Part shown: piece by piece, positions 45,044-54,600 of the stretch
Layout: each line of letters opens with the position of its first letter
How positions within the stretch are numbered: position 1 is the stretch's first letter
Assembly: GCF_900182815.1 (NCBI RefSeq)
Contig: NZ_FXUA01000005.1
Coordinates: 124,001 to 188,000 of the forward strand
Origin: Algoriphagus winogradskyi
Lineage (GTDB): Bacteria; Bacteroidota; Bacteroidia; Cytophagales; Cyclobacteriaceae
Direction of reading: 5' to 3'
DNA length: 64,000 bases
Program-made: the position numbers and the translations under genes
Notes under the pieces: generated by a model
Databases searched by the model: none
Told to the model about the DNA's origin: nothing
The model's input: only the letters and a program-made list of their open reading frames with translations

Positions 45044-46189
45044 ATGGCAATACCATCGCAATCACCCATTTTGGGAGTCCTCGGAGGAGGTCAATTGGGC
45101 CGAATGCTTATACAGTCGGCAATCAACTATAATCAGGATATCCACATTTTGGATCCAGATCCGAATGCGCCATGCAAGGATCTTTCACAACGATTTACAG
45201 TGGGTTCTTTAAAGGATTTTGATACTGTTTATGCATTTGGTCACGGCTGTGATGTTATTACGGTTGAGATTGAAAGTGTTAATACAGAGGCACTTGAGAA
45301 ATTGCAGCGTGAAGGAAAGAAGGTTTATCCACAGCCTGATATACTGAGCTTGATAAAAGATAAGCGTAAGCAAAAGCAGTTTTATCAACTAAACGGAATT
45401 CCAACAGCGGATTTTATCCTGACGGCGGACAAAGCTGAAGTTATCCACAATGCTGATTTTCTTCCTGCTGTAAATAAATTGGGTAAAGAGGGCTATGATG
45501 GACGTGGTGTTCAGGTCTTGAGATCTGAAGCCGATTTGGATAAAGCATTTGATGCTCCGGGTTTATTAGAAAAACTAATTGATTTCGATAAGGAGATTGC
45601 AGTGACTGTGGCAAGAAATGAGGCTGGTGATTTAATCGCTTATCCTGCAGTAGAATGTGCGTTTCACCCAACTGCCAATTTGGTTGAGTTTCTTTTTGCT
45701 CCAGCTGAGATCAGCAAAGAAGTAGCAGAAAAGGCTGAACAGATCGCCAAAGATGTAATTCTGAAATTGGGAATGGTAGGGATTTTGGCTGTGGAAATGT
45801 TTGTGACCAAAGAAGGTGAAGTATTGGTTAATGAAGTTGCGCCTCGACCTCATAACAGTGGTCACCATACCATAGAGGCCAATTACACCTCGCAATTTGA
45901 GCAGCATTTGCGCTCTGTGATGAATTGGCCGCTAGGAAATCCTGACTTGAGATGTCCGGCTGCCATGATTAATTTGCTCGGAGAAGATGGATTTACAGGG
46001 CCAGTTTTGGTAGAAGGGCAGGAGGAAGCACTTGCAGAGCAGGGAGTATACATTCATTTGTATGGCAAGAAAATCACAAAGCCTTTTAGAAAAATGGGGC
46101 ATGTGACCATTGTATCAGATACCGTTGCAGGCTTAAAAGAAAAAGCGCAGCGAATAAAAGAGTTAATTAAAATCAAATCTATATCATGA
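45044..46189 (+). CDS. purK: N5-carboxyaminoimidazole ribonucleotide synthase
   Basis: PurK uses ATP and bicarbonate to carboxylate aminoimidazole ribonucleotide to N5-CAIR in purine synthesis. The 381-residue ATP-grasp enzyme shows GVLGGGQLGRMLIQSA at the N-terminus, EIESVNTEALEKL, the substrate loop GYDGRGV, and the metal-binding NEVAPRPHNSGHHTIE. It overlaps purE by four bases (ATGA), the expected gene order. Confidence 0.97.
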   Translation: MAIPSQSPILGVLGGGQLGRMLIQSAINYNQDIHILDPDPNAPCKDLSQRFTVGSLKDFDTVYAFGHGCDVITVEIESVNTEALEKLQREGKKVYPQPDILSLIKDKRKQKQFYQLNGIPTADFILTADKAEVIHNADFLPAVNKLGKEGYDGRGVQVLRSEADLDKAFDAPGLLEKLIDFDKEIAVTVARNEAGDLIAYPAVECAFHPTANLVEFLFAPAEISKEVAEKAEQIAKDVILKLGMVGILAVEMFVTKEGEVLVNEVAPRPHNSGHHTIEANYTSQFEQHLRSVMNWPLGNPDLRCPAAMINLLGEDGFTGPVLVEGQEEALAEQGVYIHLYGKKITKPFRKMGHVTIVSDTVAGLKEKAQRIKELIKIKSIS

Positions 46190-46701
46190 ATCCACAGGTA
46201 GGAATTATCATGGGCAGCCAATCCGATCTCCCGATTATGGCAGAAGCTGCACAAATGCTAGAGGAATTGGGAGTAAACTATGAATTGACAGTTGTGTCTG
46301 CACATCGTACACCGCAGCGGATGATTGATTATGCACAATCGGCCCGTGAGCGCGGTATCAAAGTGATCGTTGCAGGTGCTGGTGGAGCGGCTCATTTGCC
46401 TGGAATGGTAGCTTCGATGACCAGTCTTCCTGTAATTGGCGTTCCCATCAAAAGCTCCAATTCCATCGACGGCTGGGATAGCATTCTGTCGATTTTGCAA
46501 ATGCCAGGAGGCATTCCGGTAGCGACGGTTGCCTTAAATGGTGGGAAAAATGCTGGAATTCTTGCGGCTTCTATTGTAGGGTCATTCGATTCTAAGGTTG
46601 GAGAAAGTTTGGATGCTTATAAAAAATCATTGAAGGAAAAAGTAGAGGAATCTGCCGCTCAGCTAGAAGCGAAGGGCTGGAAAGAGATTTTAAAGAAATA
46701 A
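46186..46701 (+). CDS. purE: N5-CAIR mutase (class I)
   Basis: PurE converts N5-CAIR to CAIR, completing the two-step route with PurK. The 171-residue enzyme has GIIMGSQSDLPIM at the phosphate-binding N-terminus, the catalytic His in VSAHRTP, and GAGGAAHLPGM. It is class I (works with PurK) and not the metazoan class II. It overlaps purK by ATGA and is followed by a strong terminator. Confidence 0.97.
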   Translation: MNPQVGIIMGSQSDLPIMAEAAQMLEELGVNYELTVVSAHRTPQRMIDYAQSARERGIKVIVAGAGGAAHLPGMVASMTSLPVIGVPIKSSNSIDGWDSILSILQMPGGIPVATVALNGGKNAGILAASIVGSFDSKVGESLDAYKKSLKEKVEESAAQLEAKGWKEILKK

Positions 46702-46728
46702 AAAATGCGGCTCTTAAGCCGCATTTTT
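46701..46728 (+). terminator. Terminator after purKE
   Basis: AAAAATGCGGCT pairs with AGCCGCATTTTT around CTTA. It begins on the last base of the purE stop codon. Confidence 0.9.
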
Positions 46729-46738
46729 GCTTGTTGCT

Positions 46739-46882
46739 ATGAATTGGAAAAAGATAATTCGATTTAAAATCGGAGATGTACCTTGGGAAGTTCCATTGGA
46801 TGTTTTAATCCTGATGGGAGTAATTACTTTGATTTTGATGGGAGTCGGGGCTTATTTTGGCTTCCAATTTGGAAGTAGTTAA
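46739..46882 (+). CDS. Small 47-residue membrane protein
   Basis: ATG-initiated 47-codon gene, just after the purE terminator. The protein has a basic and Trp-containing N-terminus (MNWKKIIRFKIGDVPWEVP) and one hydrophobic helix (about 21-44: VLILMGVITLILMGVGAYF). It looks like a single-pass small membrane protein. Its stop interlocks by four bases with the convergent gene. I do not recognise a family; the coding signal is short, so confidence is moderate. Confidence 0.6.
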   Translation: MNWKKIIRFKIGDVPWEVPLDVLILMGVITLILMGVGAYFGFQFGSS

Positions 46883-47340
46883 TCCGTAAAGATTCCCCAG
46901 CCATCATCATTTTTTTCATTTGAGTCAAAGCCATTTTTCCAGTCTATGAATAGTATGCGGTATTCCTCAATAGCCTCTCGAAGTAAATCAAGATGCTCCT
47001 CAGCGTGAGTTTCTTCCATTCCTAATTGATAAGTCATGGTATTCAGGTTTTTAGCATGTACTTTCATGATCATAGCCTTTTCCATTTTTAGTACATAATC
47101 AGGGATAGCTTCTGCCGCAGCGAATTTGGTACTCAACACTATCGCATCTTCCATCATGATATTGCCGTAAAGTTCCCTTCGAGCCTCATCCAGACTTCCT
47201 ACCAAAGCGCGAGTTAAGGCAAAGATGTCCTTTGCCTTTTTCATTAATGGGTGCTTATAGATGTTTTCGTGTTCCTTGCGTGCGTCGAATTCATCGTCTT
47301 CGTCCCATCCTGACTCATCATCATCGTCATCATCCCACAT
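46879..47340 (-). CDS. Hypothetical acidic helical protein
   Basis: A 153-residue cytoplasmic protein. The first 22 residues are extremely acidic (DDDDDDESGWDEDDEFD). The rest is helical (MKKAKDIFALTRALVGSLDEARRE and MEDAIVLSTKFAAAEAIPDYVLKMEKAM), ending in DDGWGIFTD. I do not recognise the family by name. It is 14 bases downstream of the DUF3127 gene on the same strand, so probably one operon. Function unknown. Confidence 0.7.
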   Translation of the reverse strand: MWDDDDDDESGWDEDDEFDARKEHENIYKHPLMKKAKDIFALTRALVGSLDEARRELYGNIMMEDAIVLSTKFAAAEAIPDYVLKMEKAMIMKVHAKNLNTMTYQLGMEETHAEEHLDLLREAIEEYRILFIDWKNGFDSNEKNDDGWGIFTD

Positions 47341-47354
47341 AGGACAAGTGTTTT

Positions 47355-47699
47355 TTAGAAAGGTAATTTATCTTCTTCTCCCTCCGAATGGAAAGTATCC
47401 ATTTCAGGCATATGTGAAGGGGCTGATCCACCGCCATTTCTATCTACTTTGAAAGCCTTCACTTCAGTGTACCATCGACCATTGTATTCTCTGCTTTCTA
47501 CATCTATACTCATGGTAACATTATCGCCTTCTGAAATAGCGAACTGATCGATTTTATCCCCCCAAACTGACACGCAAACCTTTTTGGCGTATTGCCCTGG
47601 GGTTTCTAGTATATATTCTTGCTTTTTCCAAGAGTTTCCACTTTTTGATGTTCCACCTACTTCGGGTAGTTTTTGGATAATTTTTCCGCTCAATTCCAT
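47355..47699 (-). CDS. DUF3127-type OB-fold-like protein
   Basis: A 114-residue protein of the DUF3127 family, common in Bacteroidota and thought to be an OB-fold, possibly single-stranded nucleic-acid-binding protein. The core is GKIIQKLPEVGGTSKSGNSW followed by QEYILETPGQYAKKVC. The C-terminal tail is acidic and ends in EEDKLPF, similar to SSB-like tails that recruit partners. It leads the short minus-strand operon. Confidence 0.85.
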   Translation of the reverse strand: MELSGKIIQKLPEVGGTSKSGNSWKKQEYILETPGQYAKKVCVSVWGDKIDQFAISEGDNVTMSIDVESREYNGRWYTEVKAFKVDRNGGGSAPSHMPEMDTFHSEGEEDKLPF

Positions 47700-48048
47700 T
47701 GTATTTTTTTTAAATTTCTATCTCCGCGAAGTTACACAAAGCACTTGAAATGTCCTGTTCGTATAGGTTCAATTTACTTCTATCTAAATGTGGATTTTAA
47801 CATTTTTTGGCATAAACATTGGTTAATGTGTACTCTGGATTTTGTATGTTTCAAATAATGTATTGGCTTTGATACTATTTGAAAAATAAAATTTGGATTA
47901 TGTTCTTCATGAGCTTTGTGAAATAAAATCCTTGAATTTTTTTTGCAGAGTTGTTTTCGAAATCCTACTTTTAAAGACCTTTCTTTTTCTTTCACCCTTA
48001 CTGGATACTATGGCCTAGACCTTTACGTTTATAATAAACCAACTTAAA
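47700..48048. other. AT-rich divergent spacer
   Basis: 349 bases between the DUF3127 gene and the sigma factor, with no convincing gene. It must contain promoters for both directions; I could not pick a clear -33/-7 pair. Confidence 0.5.
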
Positions 48049-48651
48049 ATGAGTAAGCGAATTGGTCCTAAGGACAGTGAATTGATTGCACAGTATCGAA
48101 ATGGTAGTGATGCTGCCTTTGATCTCTTAGTAGATCGATATAAAGGTAAAATGTATACCACAATATTTTTGATCGTTAAGGATCAAAAGGTCGCTGAAGA
48201 TTTGCTTCAAGATGTGTTTGTCAAAGTGGTCAAAACACTTAATTCAGATAAATACAACGAAGAAGGGAAGTTTCAGCCTTGGGTGATGCGGATAGCTCAC
48301 AATCTGGCCATTGATTATTTCAGAAAGGCCAAAAGATATCCAACCATATTGATGGAGGATGGTTCTAATATATTCAATTCGCTGAGATTTGCAGAAGAGA
48401 ATGTAGAAGACCGACAGGTAAGGGATGAAAATATTGAGCTCGTGAAGCGTCTGATAGAAGAGCTACCCGAAACTCAAAAGCAGGTTCTGATTATGCGCCA
48501 TTATCTGGATATGAGTTTCCAGGAAATAGCGGATCAGACAGGTGTAAGTATTAATACTGCTCTTGGAAGAATGCGATACGCGCTGATCCATCTGCGGAAG
48601 AAGATGAAACAACTAAATTTTGCATATGATAAAACCATTTACCCCAAATGA
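48049..48651 (+). CDS. ECF-type RNA polymerase sigma factor
   Basis: A 200-residue sigma-70-family factor of the ECF group. Region 2 has AEDLLQDVFVKVVKTLN and FQPWVMRIAHNLAIDYFRKAKR, and region 4 has ELPETQKQVLIMRHYLDMSFQEIADQTGVSINTALGRMRYALIHLRKK. It redirects RNA polymerase to a set of promoters. No TonB-linked anti-sigma is nearby, but a small gene overlaps its 3' end and may encode a regulator. Confidence 0.92.
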   Translation: MSKRIGPKDSELIAQYRNGSDAAFDLLVDRYKGKMYTTIFLIVKDQKVAEDLLQDVFVKVVKTLNSDKYNEEGKFQPWVMRIAHNLAIDYFRKAKRYPTILMEDGSNIFNSLRFAEENVEDRQVRDENIELVKRLIEELPETQKQVLIMRHYLDMSFQEIADQTGVSINTALGRMRYALIHLRKKMKQLNFAYDKTIYPK

Positions 48652-48859
48652 TCTGATAAGATATATTTATCAGGAAATGTCTGAGGTAGAGCAAGAACTC
48701 TTCGTGCAAGCCTTGCATAGTGATGATTCACTGATGCAAGAATATGTAGAAATGCTGAGCACAATAGAGCAGATGGATCAAATCCAGCTACAACCTTCGG
48801 AAAAAGTAGTACAGGCGATCAAGTCGAGAGCTCAATCTACGGGACTCGAGCGAGTCTGA
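48626..48859 (+). CDS. Small protein overlapping the sigma gene (possible regulator)
   Basis: From the ATG at 48626 a 77-residue hydrophilic helical protein is encoded, overlapping the sigma gene by 26 bases. The N-terminal part (MIKPFTPNDLIRYIYQEMSEVEQ) resembles the start of small anti-sigma-like proteins in Bacteroidota; no zinc-binding Cys/His or membrane helix is present. A role in controlling the sigma factor is inference from overlap only. Confidence 0.65.
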   Translation: MIKPFTPNDLIRYIYQEMSEVEQELFVQALHSDDSLMQEYVEMLSTIEQMDQIQLQPSEKVVQAIKSRAQSTGLERV

Positions 48860-48868
48860 CAATATGGT

Positions 48869-48893
48869 AATCCCGCTTCTGGCGGGATTTTTT
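48869..48893 (+). terminator. Terminator after the sigma operon
   Basis: AATCCCGC pairs with GCGGGATT around a five-base loop, with a run of T. It is just ahead of the stop codon of the convergent esterase gene. Confidence 0.88.
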
Positions 48894-48894
48894 G

Positions 48895-49779
48895 TTATAG
48901 TTCGTTGATAAAGATAGCAGCCTGCTGAAATAAGGAAGGGTAAGTTTGGAGTGCAAAGCCATGACCTTGATTGGGCACTATAATGAAATTATGTGCTACA
49001 TCAGCCTCAGTTAGGGCTTTTTCTAAAAGGAAGCTTTGCGAAATAGGCACTACTGTATCATCAGTGCCATGAAAGAATATGGTGGGGACAGATTGGCTGT
49101 CAACAAATGTAATCGGACTGGAAGCCGCATAAGCTTCGGGTCTTTCCCCGGGATTTCCTCCTAATAATCCTCCTAGACCAGTTACCGTAAGAAAGCTGAA
49201 GTCATAAAGCTCAGCTAGATCGGTGGGAGGAAAAAACGCTACCACAGCTTTTATGTTTCCAAATGGCTTATGCTTATAGGCGTGCAGTAATGCCAAATGT
49301 CCTCCTGCACTTGCTCCAGCCAATATAATCGTGTCAGATATATTCCATTCATCTGTTTTGCTTACTACATAACTGATAGCTTCTATTACGTCATTTTCTT
49401 GGGTGGGAAATTTATTTGTTCCGTTGGCAAGATTATAAAGGCTATAATTGATAGAAACGAAAGCGTATTCGGGAAAGGCGGAGGAAAGGGAATTTTTAAA
49501 TTGCTTGAACTCGTCTTTACTCCCTTCGATCCATGCGCCTCCATGGATATAAATAAGCAGTGGGGTCTTTTCAATAGAACGGCCTGCTGGTAAATAAACA
49601 TCCAAAAGCTGGGTTGAGTTAGGCCCGTAGGATTGGTCGGACAAATCCAGTGCTGTAAGTTCTCCAGTTGGATTTTCATCCCGCTCCGAGGAACAGCTGC
49701 CTAGGGCTAAAATCAGGAAAACCCCTAAAGTTAATTGTTCAAAAAGTCTATAAATCCTAGGTGTCATTTTTAGAACCAT
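48895..49779 (-). CDS. Alpha/beta-hydrolase lipoprotein (esterase-like)
   Basis: A 294-residue lipoprotein (LALGSC, Cys29) with an alpha/beta-hydrolase fold. The HGGAW oxyanion motif (79-83), nucleophile Ser157 in GASAGG, Asp240/241 in GTDDTVVP and His273 in QGHGF form the BD-FAE/HSL-type catalytic set. Substrates are probably short-chain acyl esters, perhaps acetyl groups on polysaccharides. It overlaps the ALDH stop by ten bases; the next ATG at 49767 would remove the overlap. The two genes form an operon. Confidence 0.87.
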   Translation of the reverse strand: MVLKMTPRIYRLFEQLTLGVFLILALGSCSSERDENPTGELTALDLSDQSYGPNSTQLLDVYLPAGRSIEKTPLLIYIHGGAWIEGSKDEFKQFKNSLSSAFPEYAFVSINYSLYNLANGTNKFPTQENDVIEAISYVVSKTDEWNISDTIILAGASAGGHLALLHAYKHKPFGNIKAVVAFFPPTDLAELYDFSFLTVTGLGGLLGGNPGERPEAYAASSPITFVDSQSVPTIFFHGTDDTVVPISQSFLLEKALTEADVAHNFIIVPNQGHGFALQTYPSLFQQAAIFINEL

Positions 49780-51206
49780 TTAATAAGTGAAGCAATAATT
49801 TGTTTCGCTTTGATTCCGTAGGGTGGCCTTAGCAGTGTCACATTATTAATACCGACTCGCTGCTTGAGTACACCCTTTTCATTGCTAAATGCCAGAAACC
49901 CATGGTAACCATGCGCTTTTCCGATACCACTATTATTTACTCCTCCAAATGGTAACTCCAAATGAAGGAAATGTAAAACGCAGTCATTGATTACGGTATT
50001 TCCGGAGCTTGTTTCCCTTAGGACCTTTGAGGTCTGTTCTGAGTTTTTGCCAAAATAATAAAGGGCTAATGGTTTAGGTTTGGAATTGACGTATGCTATT
50101 GCGTTTTCTAAAGAACTATAGCTCAGGATAGGTAAAATAGGTCCGAAGATCTCCTCTTGCATTACCTGCATATCATTATTGACATTTGTCAGAATAGTAG
50201 GATCAATATAGCGAGTAAGGGGGGTATACTTTCCTCCGAAAACTAACGCTGCGCCTTCCGATAAAGCATCTTCAATAGTTTGTGTAAGCCTTTTAAAATG
50301 CTTGTCATTAATAATCCTAGCCATATCAGGTGACTTTTCTATCCCTTTATAATCCGGGTCATACATCTTTTGTAGTGCCACTTTCATTTCCATGATAAGT
50401 TTCTCCTGCTGAGATTCATGCACCAGAATATAGTCTGGTGCTATGCAAGTTTGTCCACAATTGACGTATTTTCCCCAAATAATCTTTTCAGCTGCATCTG
50501 TTAAATCCGCATCCTCATTCAGGATGACAGGAGATTTTCCTCCTAATTCTAAAGTGACTGAAGTCAAATTCGCAGCTGCGGCCTTCATTACAATTTTTCC
50601 TACTGAAGGACTTCCTGTGAAGAATATGTGATCAAAAGGAAGTTTTAGTAATTCAGTAGAAATCTCCACCTCACCTAAAACTACAGCCACTTCACTTGGA
50701 TCAAAGAGTTCTGAAATCATTGTAGAGACCAGATCAGAAGTATGTGGAGTCATCTCTGATGGTTTGATAATAGCCGTGCAACCTGCGGATAAAGCAGAAA
50801 TTAGAGGGCCTATCGTCAGATTAAATGGATAGTTCCATGGGGAAATTATCAGCGAAGTACCTTTCGGTTCCAGGTAAATTTTGCTGGATGTCCCAAGCAT
50901 GGGAAGAGGAGTTGGAACCGAATTTGGCTTCATCCATTTCTTAAGATTTTTGATGCTATGGTTGATTTCTGCAGTGACGGGGAATATTTCACTGAGGTCT
51001 GTTTCAGCTTCAGGCTTTCCAAAATCGTTCTTTAGCGCCTCACGAATTGCTTGTTGATTATCTTTTATCCAAGATCCTATTTTTTTTAAGTGAGCTATTC
51101 TCTCCATTGCTGTTGAAGTCCTCCAAGCTAAGGAAGTCAGTTTCTGGCTCTGCAAAAGAATGTCAAGGTTTATGGTTGAGGGGGCTTTGCTTTTGTGTTT
51201 TAGCAT
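49770..51206 (-). CDS. Aldehyde dehydrogenase (class-3-like)
   Basis: A 478-residue NAD(P)-dependent aldehyde dehydrogenase from the ATG at 51206. The catalytic Cys is in NCGQTCIAPDY and the general base Glu in VTLELGGKSPVI. The short N-terminus, the C-terminal hydrophobic stretch and the pattern FDHIFFTGSPSVGKIV fit class 3 (fatty-aldehyde/coniferyl-aldehyde) enzymes. A 25-residue TTG-initiated extension to 51281 is less likely. It leads a two-gene operon with the esterase. Substrate unknown. Confidence 0.92.
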   Translation of the reverse strand: MLKHKSKAPSTINLDILLQSQKLTSLAWRTSTAMERIAHLKKIGSWIKDNQQAIREALKNDFGKPEAETDLSEIFPVTAEINHSIKNLKKWMKPNSVPTPLPMLGTSSKIYLEPKGTSLIISPWNYPFNLTIGPLISALSAGCTAIIKPSEMTPHTSDLVSTMISELFDPSEVAVVLGEVEISTELLKLPFDHIFFTGSPSVGKIVMKAAAANLTSVTLELGGKSPVILNEDADLTDAAEKIIWGKYVNCGQTCIAPDYILVHESQQEKLIMEMKVALQKMYDPDYKGIEKSPDMARIINDKHFKRLTQTIEDALSEGAALVFGGKYTPLTRYIDPTILTNVNNDMQVMQEEIFGPILPILSYSSLENAIAYVNSKPKPLALYYFGKNSEQTSKVLRETSSGNTVINDCVLHFLHLELPFGGVNNSGIGKAHGYHGFLAFSNEKGVLKQRVGINNVTLLRPPYGIKAKQIIASLIKWF

Positions 51207-51639
51207 TTTGACAATTCTTGATGGTTCTGGGCTGTCTATGAATTTAATGTACAAATATTTTTCCGGGAAGAGGGTAATCAAACATACTTTATTAATGAGG
51301 TTTCTCTCCCATAATATTATAAAAATTTCACGCTTTTAATCTAGTGGGAAATACTTTTCAACACCTGTAAAATTATTTTCACATAAAAAAAAACGTATTA
51401 TGTATGAATATTTTTCATATAAAGCTTGCATATGAAAAACATAAAAGTGTATTTTTACAGCAAATAAATAGTGTTTATTGGAAAATTGGCTACTTATTCA
51501 ATCATTTTTAAATGATTTAGTCTCCAGAAACAAGGAAAAAAGTAGTTTGAGAAGCAGATTTTTTCTCTACTAAGTATCTGAAAAAGAGAATATTATAGAA
51601 CGACAATTACGAACTAGAAAAATTTTAAATACTAACGAT
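51207..51639. other. AT-rich upstream region of the adhesin operon
   Basis: More than 400 bases without a credible gene, very AT-rich. It must carry the promoter of the adhesin operon and that of the ALDH. An inverted repeat lies at 51411-51439. A TTTG near 51547 followed by TAAGTATC about 21 bases on is a weak promoter candidate. Confidence 0.55.
51411..51439. promoter_or_regulatory. Inverted repeat upstream of the adhesin
   Basis: TTTTTCATAT (51411-51420) and ATATGAAAAA (51430-51439) form a perfect 10-bp inverted repeat with a nine-base spacer containing AAGCTT. It may be an operator or a hairpin in the leader; function unproven. Confidence 0.45.
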
Positions 51640-54600
51640 ATGGACAGTACATCCAATTGTCAATTCAGCTCCCGACCACAAACCAGTGGATTTTTCGAAA
51701 GGGGTAAATTTCAAAAAAGTAGTTTAGGGTTAATTGCCTTTATCTCTTTTTTTATTTTTGGTTTATTTTTGGGCTCGAGTGAATCCATTGCTCAATCAAC
51801 AGTTCCGGGAACAATAGTCGGATCAACTCCTTTGAATATTAATCCGAATTCTCCCCCTGCCTGTCCGCAAAACAATATGCGAGTAACGGGCTTGGAATTC
51901 AGAGATCAAAATGGGAATGTAATTGATCCTAATAATCTTAATGAACCTCTTGGAACACCCATCACCGGGACTATTTTTGCCACTTTTGCGGTGAATGGCC
52001 AAGGGTATAACCCTTATATTCAATATGATCTATTAATCAATAATCAATTGATTACATCTAAATCTCTGTGTGTAGTTTCACAAAATGCAGGAGGTCAAAC
52101 TATAAATATAAGTAACGGGCAAAAATTACGTATTGACAATTTTACATGGAACTATGGGGATAAAGTTGAAGTTAAAAATTTCTATTTAACATGGACAACA
52201 GGTAATGCGTCAGCTAGTGATAAAACTTGTTCAGCAGACCTTGGGAACTCTCAGTGCTATTTTTCAGCTCCTGGCTTTATAGTTAATACACCTTTAGTTG
52301 CGAATTTTAATGCCGTGACTTCTTGCGAAAATCTAAATGTTTCTTTTACCAATTTGACTACAGGTGGTGATCCTGCAATTTCTGCTACTTATTCTTGGAA
52401 TTTTGGAGATGGTAATTCTTCCACTTCTGCCAATACAAGTCATACTTATTTATCGACTGGAACATTTACTGTTACACTTACATCTACAAAATCTGGAGTA
52501 GTTAAAACTATCTCTAAGGATGTTGTTTTATATCCTGCATTAGGTGCCAGTGGAATAAAAGCCGATGATGATTGTAGTGATAATAATACTGGTTCCATTG
52601 ATTTAAGTGTTTCTGGAGGGCTTGCTCCTTTTGTTTATTCTTGGAGCACAACTAACGGATCCGGTTTAGTGGCGGGTGTTGAAGATCAGACTGGATTATC
52701 TGCAGGAACTTATTCAGTAATTGTAACTGATGATAGAGGTTGTACGGTTACTAAAGAGTTTACAATCATCAAACCTAATCAAGCGCCTACTCCTAGTGGT
52801 GATGATGCAGTCGTTTGTGAAGGCTCTTCAGTTCTTGGTTATAATATTACTGCGGATCCAGGGTATAGTTTGATTTTTTATGATTCGAATGACCCTAACG
52901 CTTCTCCAATTGTTGGGACTCCTACAGTTGATCCTTCGTCCAGTGGAACAGGTACTTTTTCGGTTTGGGTGAGCCAAACAAAAGCTGGAGAATGTGAAAG
53001 TGAGAGAGTGGAGGTTTCTATTCAGGTAGTTAATTGTGGTATTTCTATAGTTAAGCAGGGTGAATTTAAAGGTGAGGGTGAATGTACAGTCGTTGGTGAT
53101 CCAATTTTATATACATTTTTAGTTACCAATCTTGGAGATATCACTCTTCAAAATGTTGAAGTTACGGAACTAACTTTTTCTGGAACCAATGGTGTTCCTA
53201 CGCTTACTTTTGTTAACTCCTCTCAGGGTAGTCCAGCAGGGACTCTTAAGGCAGGAGAAATAGCCGCTTACACCGCAACCTATTATGTTTCTCAGGAAGA
53301 TATTTTAGCGGGCAAAGTTGAAAACCAAGCAAAAGTTACAGCTGATGCAGGCACTTTAGATTTGGAGGATATTTCTGGTAGTGGTTTTAACTTTAATGAG
53401 TGGAACCTTATTGTACGTAATAATGTGACAAATTCATCTGAAGTAGAAGGATCCTCTTTAATAGGAGGTAATTTGTCAGGTACGTCAAACTATTCTATTG
53501 TTTCGCCAACAGCATCAAATGGAGCTGGTTTAATGCTTGGAGGGGATTTACTAAGTGGTTCTATTCAAATTAATGCGGGTGGTGATTTCTACATTGGAGG
53601 ATCATCAGCAGGAGGCACAGTCAATTTAAATGGTGGAGCACAATATTCTACGACTGAAATACCTGCTTTAGTAAGTGAAGCATTTGCCCAAGCAAATGCA
53701 CTATCTGCATATTTAGCAGCGCTTACTTCCACAGGTTCAATAGATGGTGGAGGGAATATGACTTCTCCTACTACTACAAATGTAAATGGGGAAGAGCTTG
53801 CTATTTATTCCGTTACCCAAGCAAGTATTAATGGTCTTGGTCAATTGAATTTAAATTTTGGTACAGCTGATGTTGTAATCATTAATTTTGATGCTTCTGG
53901 AAATGGTGGTACGGCAAGTTTAAGTGCACCTCCAAATTTGATAGGAGCTTTTACTGGTAGTCAGAGAAAAATCATTTGGAATTTTGTAAACACTACACAA
54001 GTGAATGTTAACAATTCATTTGAGGGTATGCTTTTAGCACCAAATGCAAATTTGATCCATTCTGGAGGCCAAATTAATGGAAATGTTATTGTTGATAATA
54101 TTTCTAGCATGTCGGCTGAAATCCATGACTATATTTTTAATGCAAATGTGACTAATCTTGGTCAATCTGGAGAGTCAGGATTGACTGTGGTTTATTTGTG
54201 TCAGAATCCAAGCTTGACGATTACTAAGACAGTTGATCAGGAGAGCATCAATGCTCCTGCGACGTTGAACTATACGATTACGGTGGTAAACACTGGAAAT
54301 GTTGCCTTGACCAATGTGGTTGTGAGCGACGTATTGCCAGACGGCAGTGCAGGAGTTCTTACCCAGACGCAGGGTGACGACAGCGGGCCACTAGGCTTCG
54401 GTGAGACCTGGATCTATACGATCAGCTATGCAGCGGATCAGGCGGACATCGACTTGGGCGAAGACCTGGAGAACATTGCATCGGTAGTGACTACAGAGCT
54501 TCCGACACCACAGTCTGATAATGCGATCACTGAGATCACCGCAGAGCCAGCGTTGACGATTACTAAGACAGTTGATCAGGAGAGCATCAATGCTCCTGCG

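Noticed and set aside
47673..47995. Open frames of 61-71 codons in the spacer before the sigma factor
   Set aside because: They are low-complexity translations of AT-rich DNA and show no conserved pattern.
51207..51281. TTG-initiated 25-codon N-terminal extension of the aldehyde dehydrogenase
   Set aside because: It adds sequence unlike the family; the ATG at 51206 gives the usual class 3 length.
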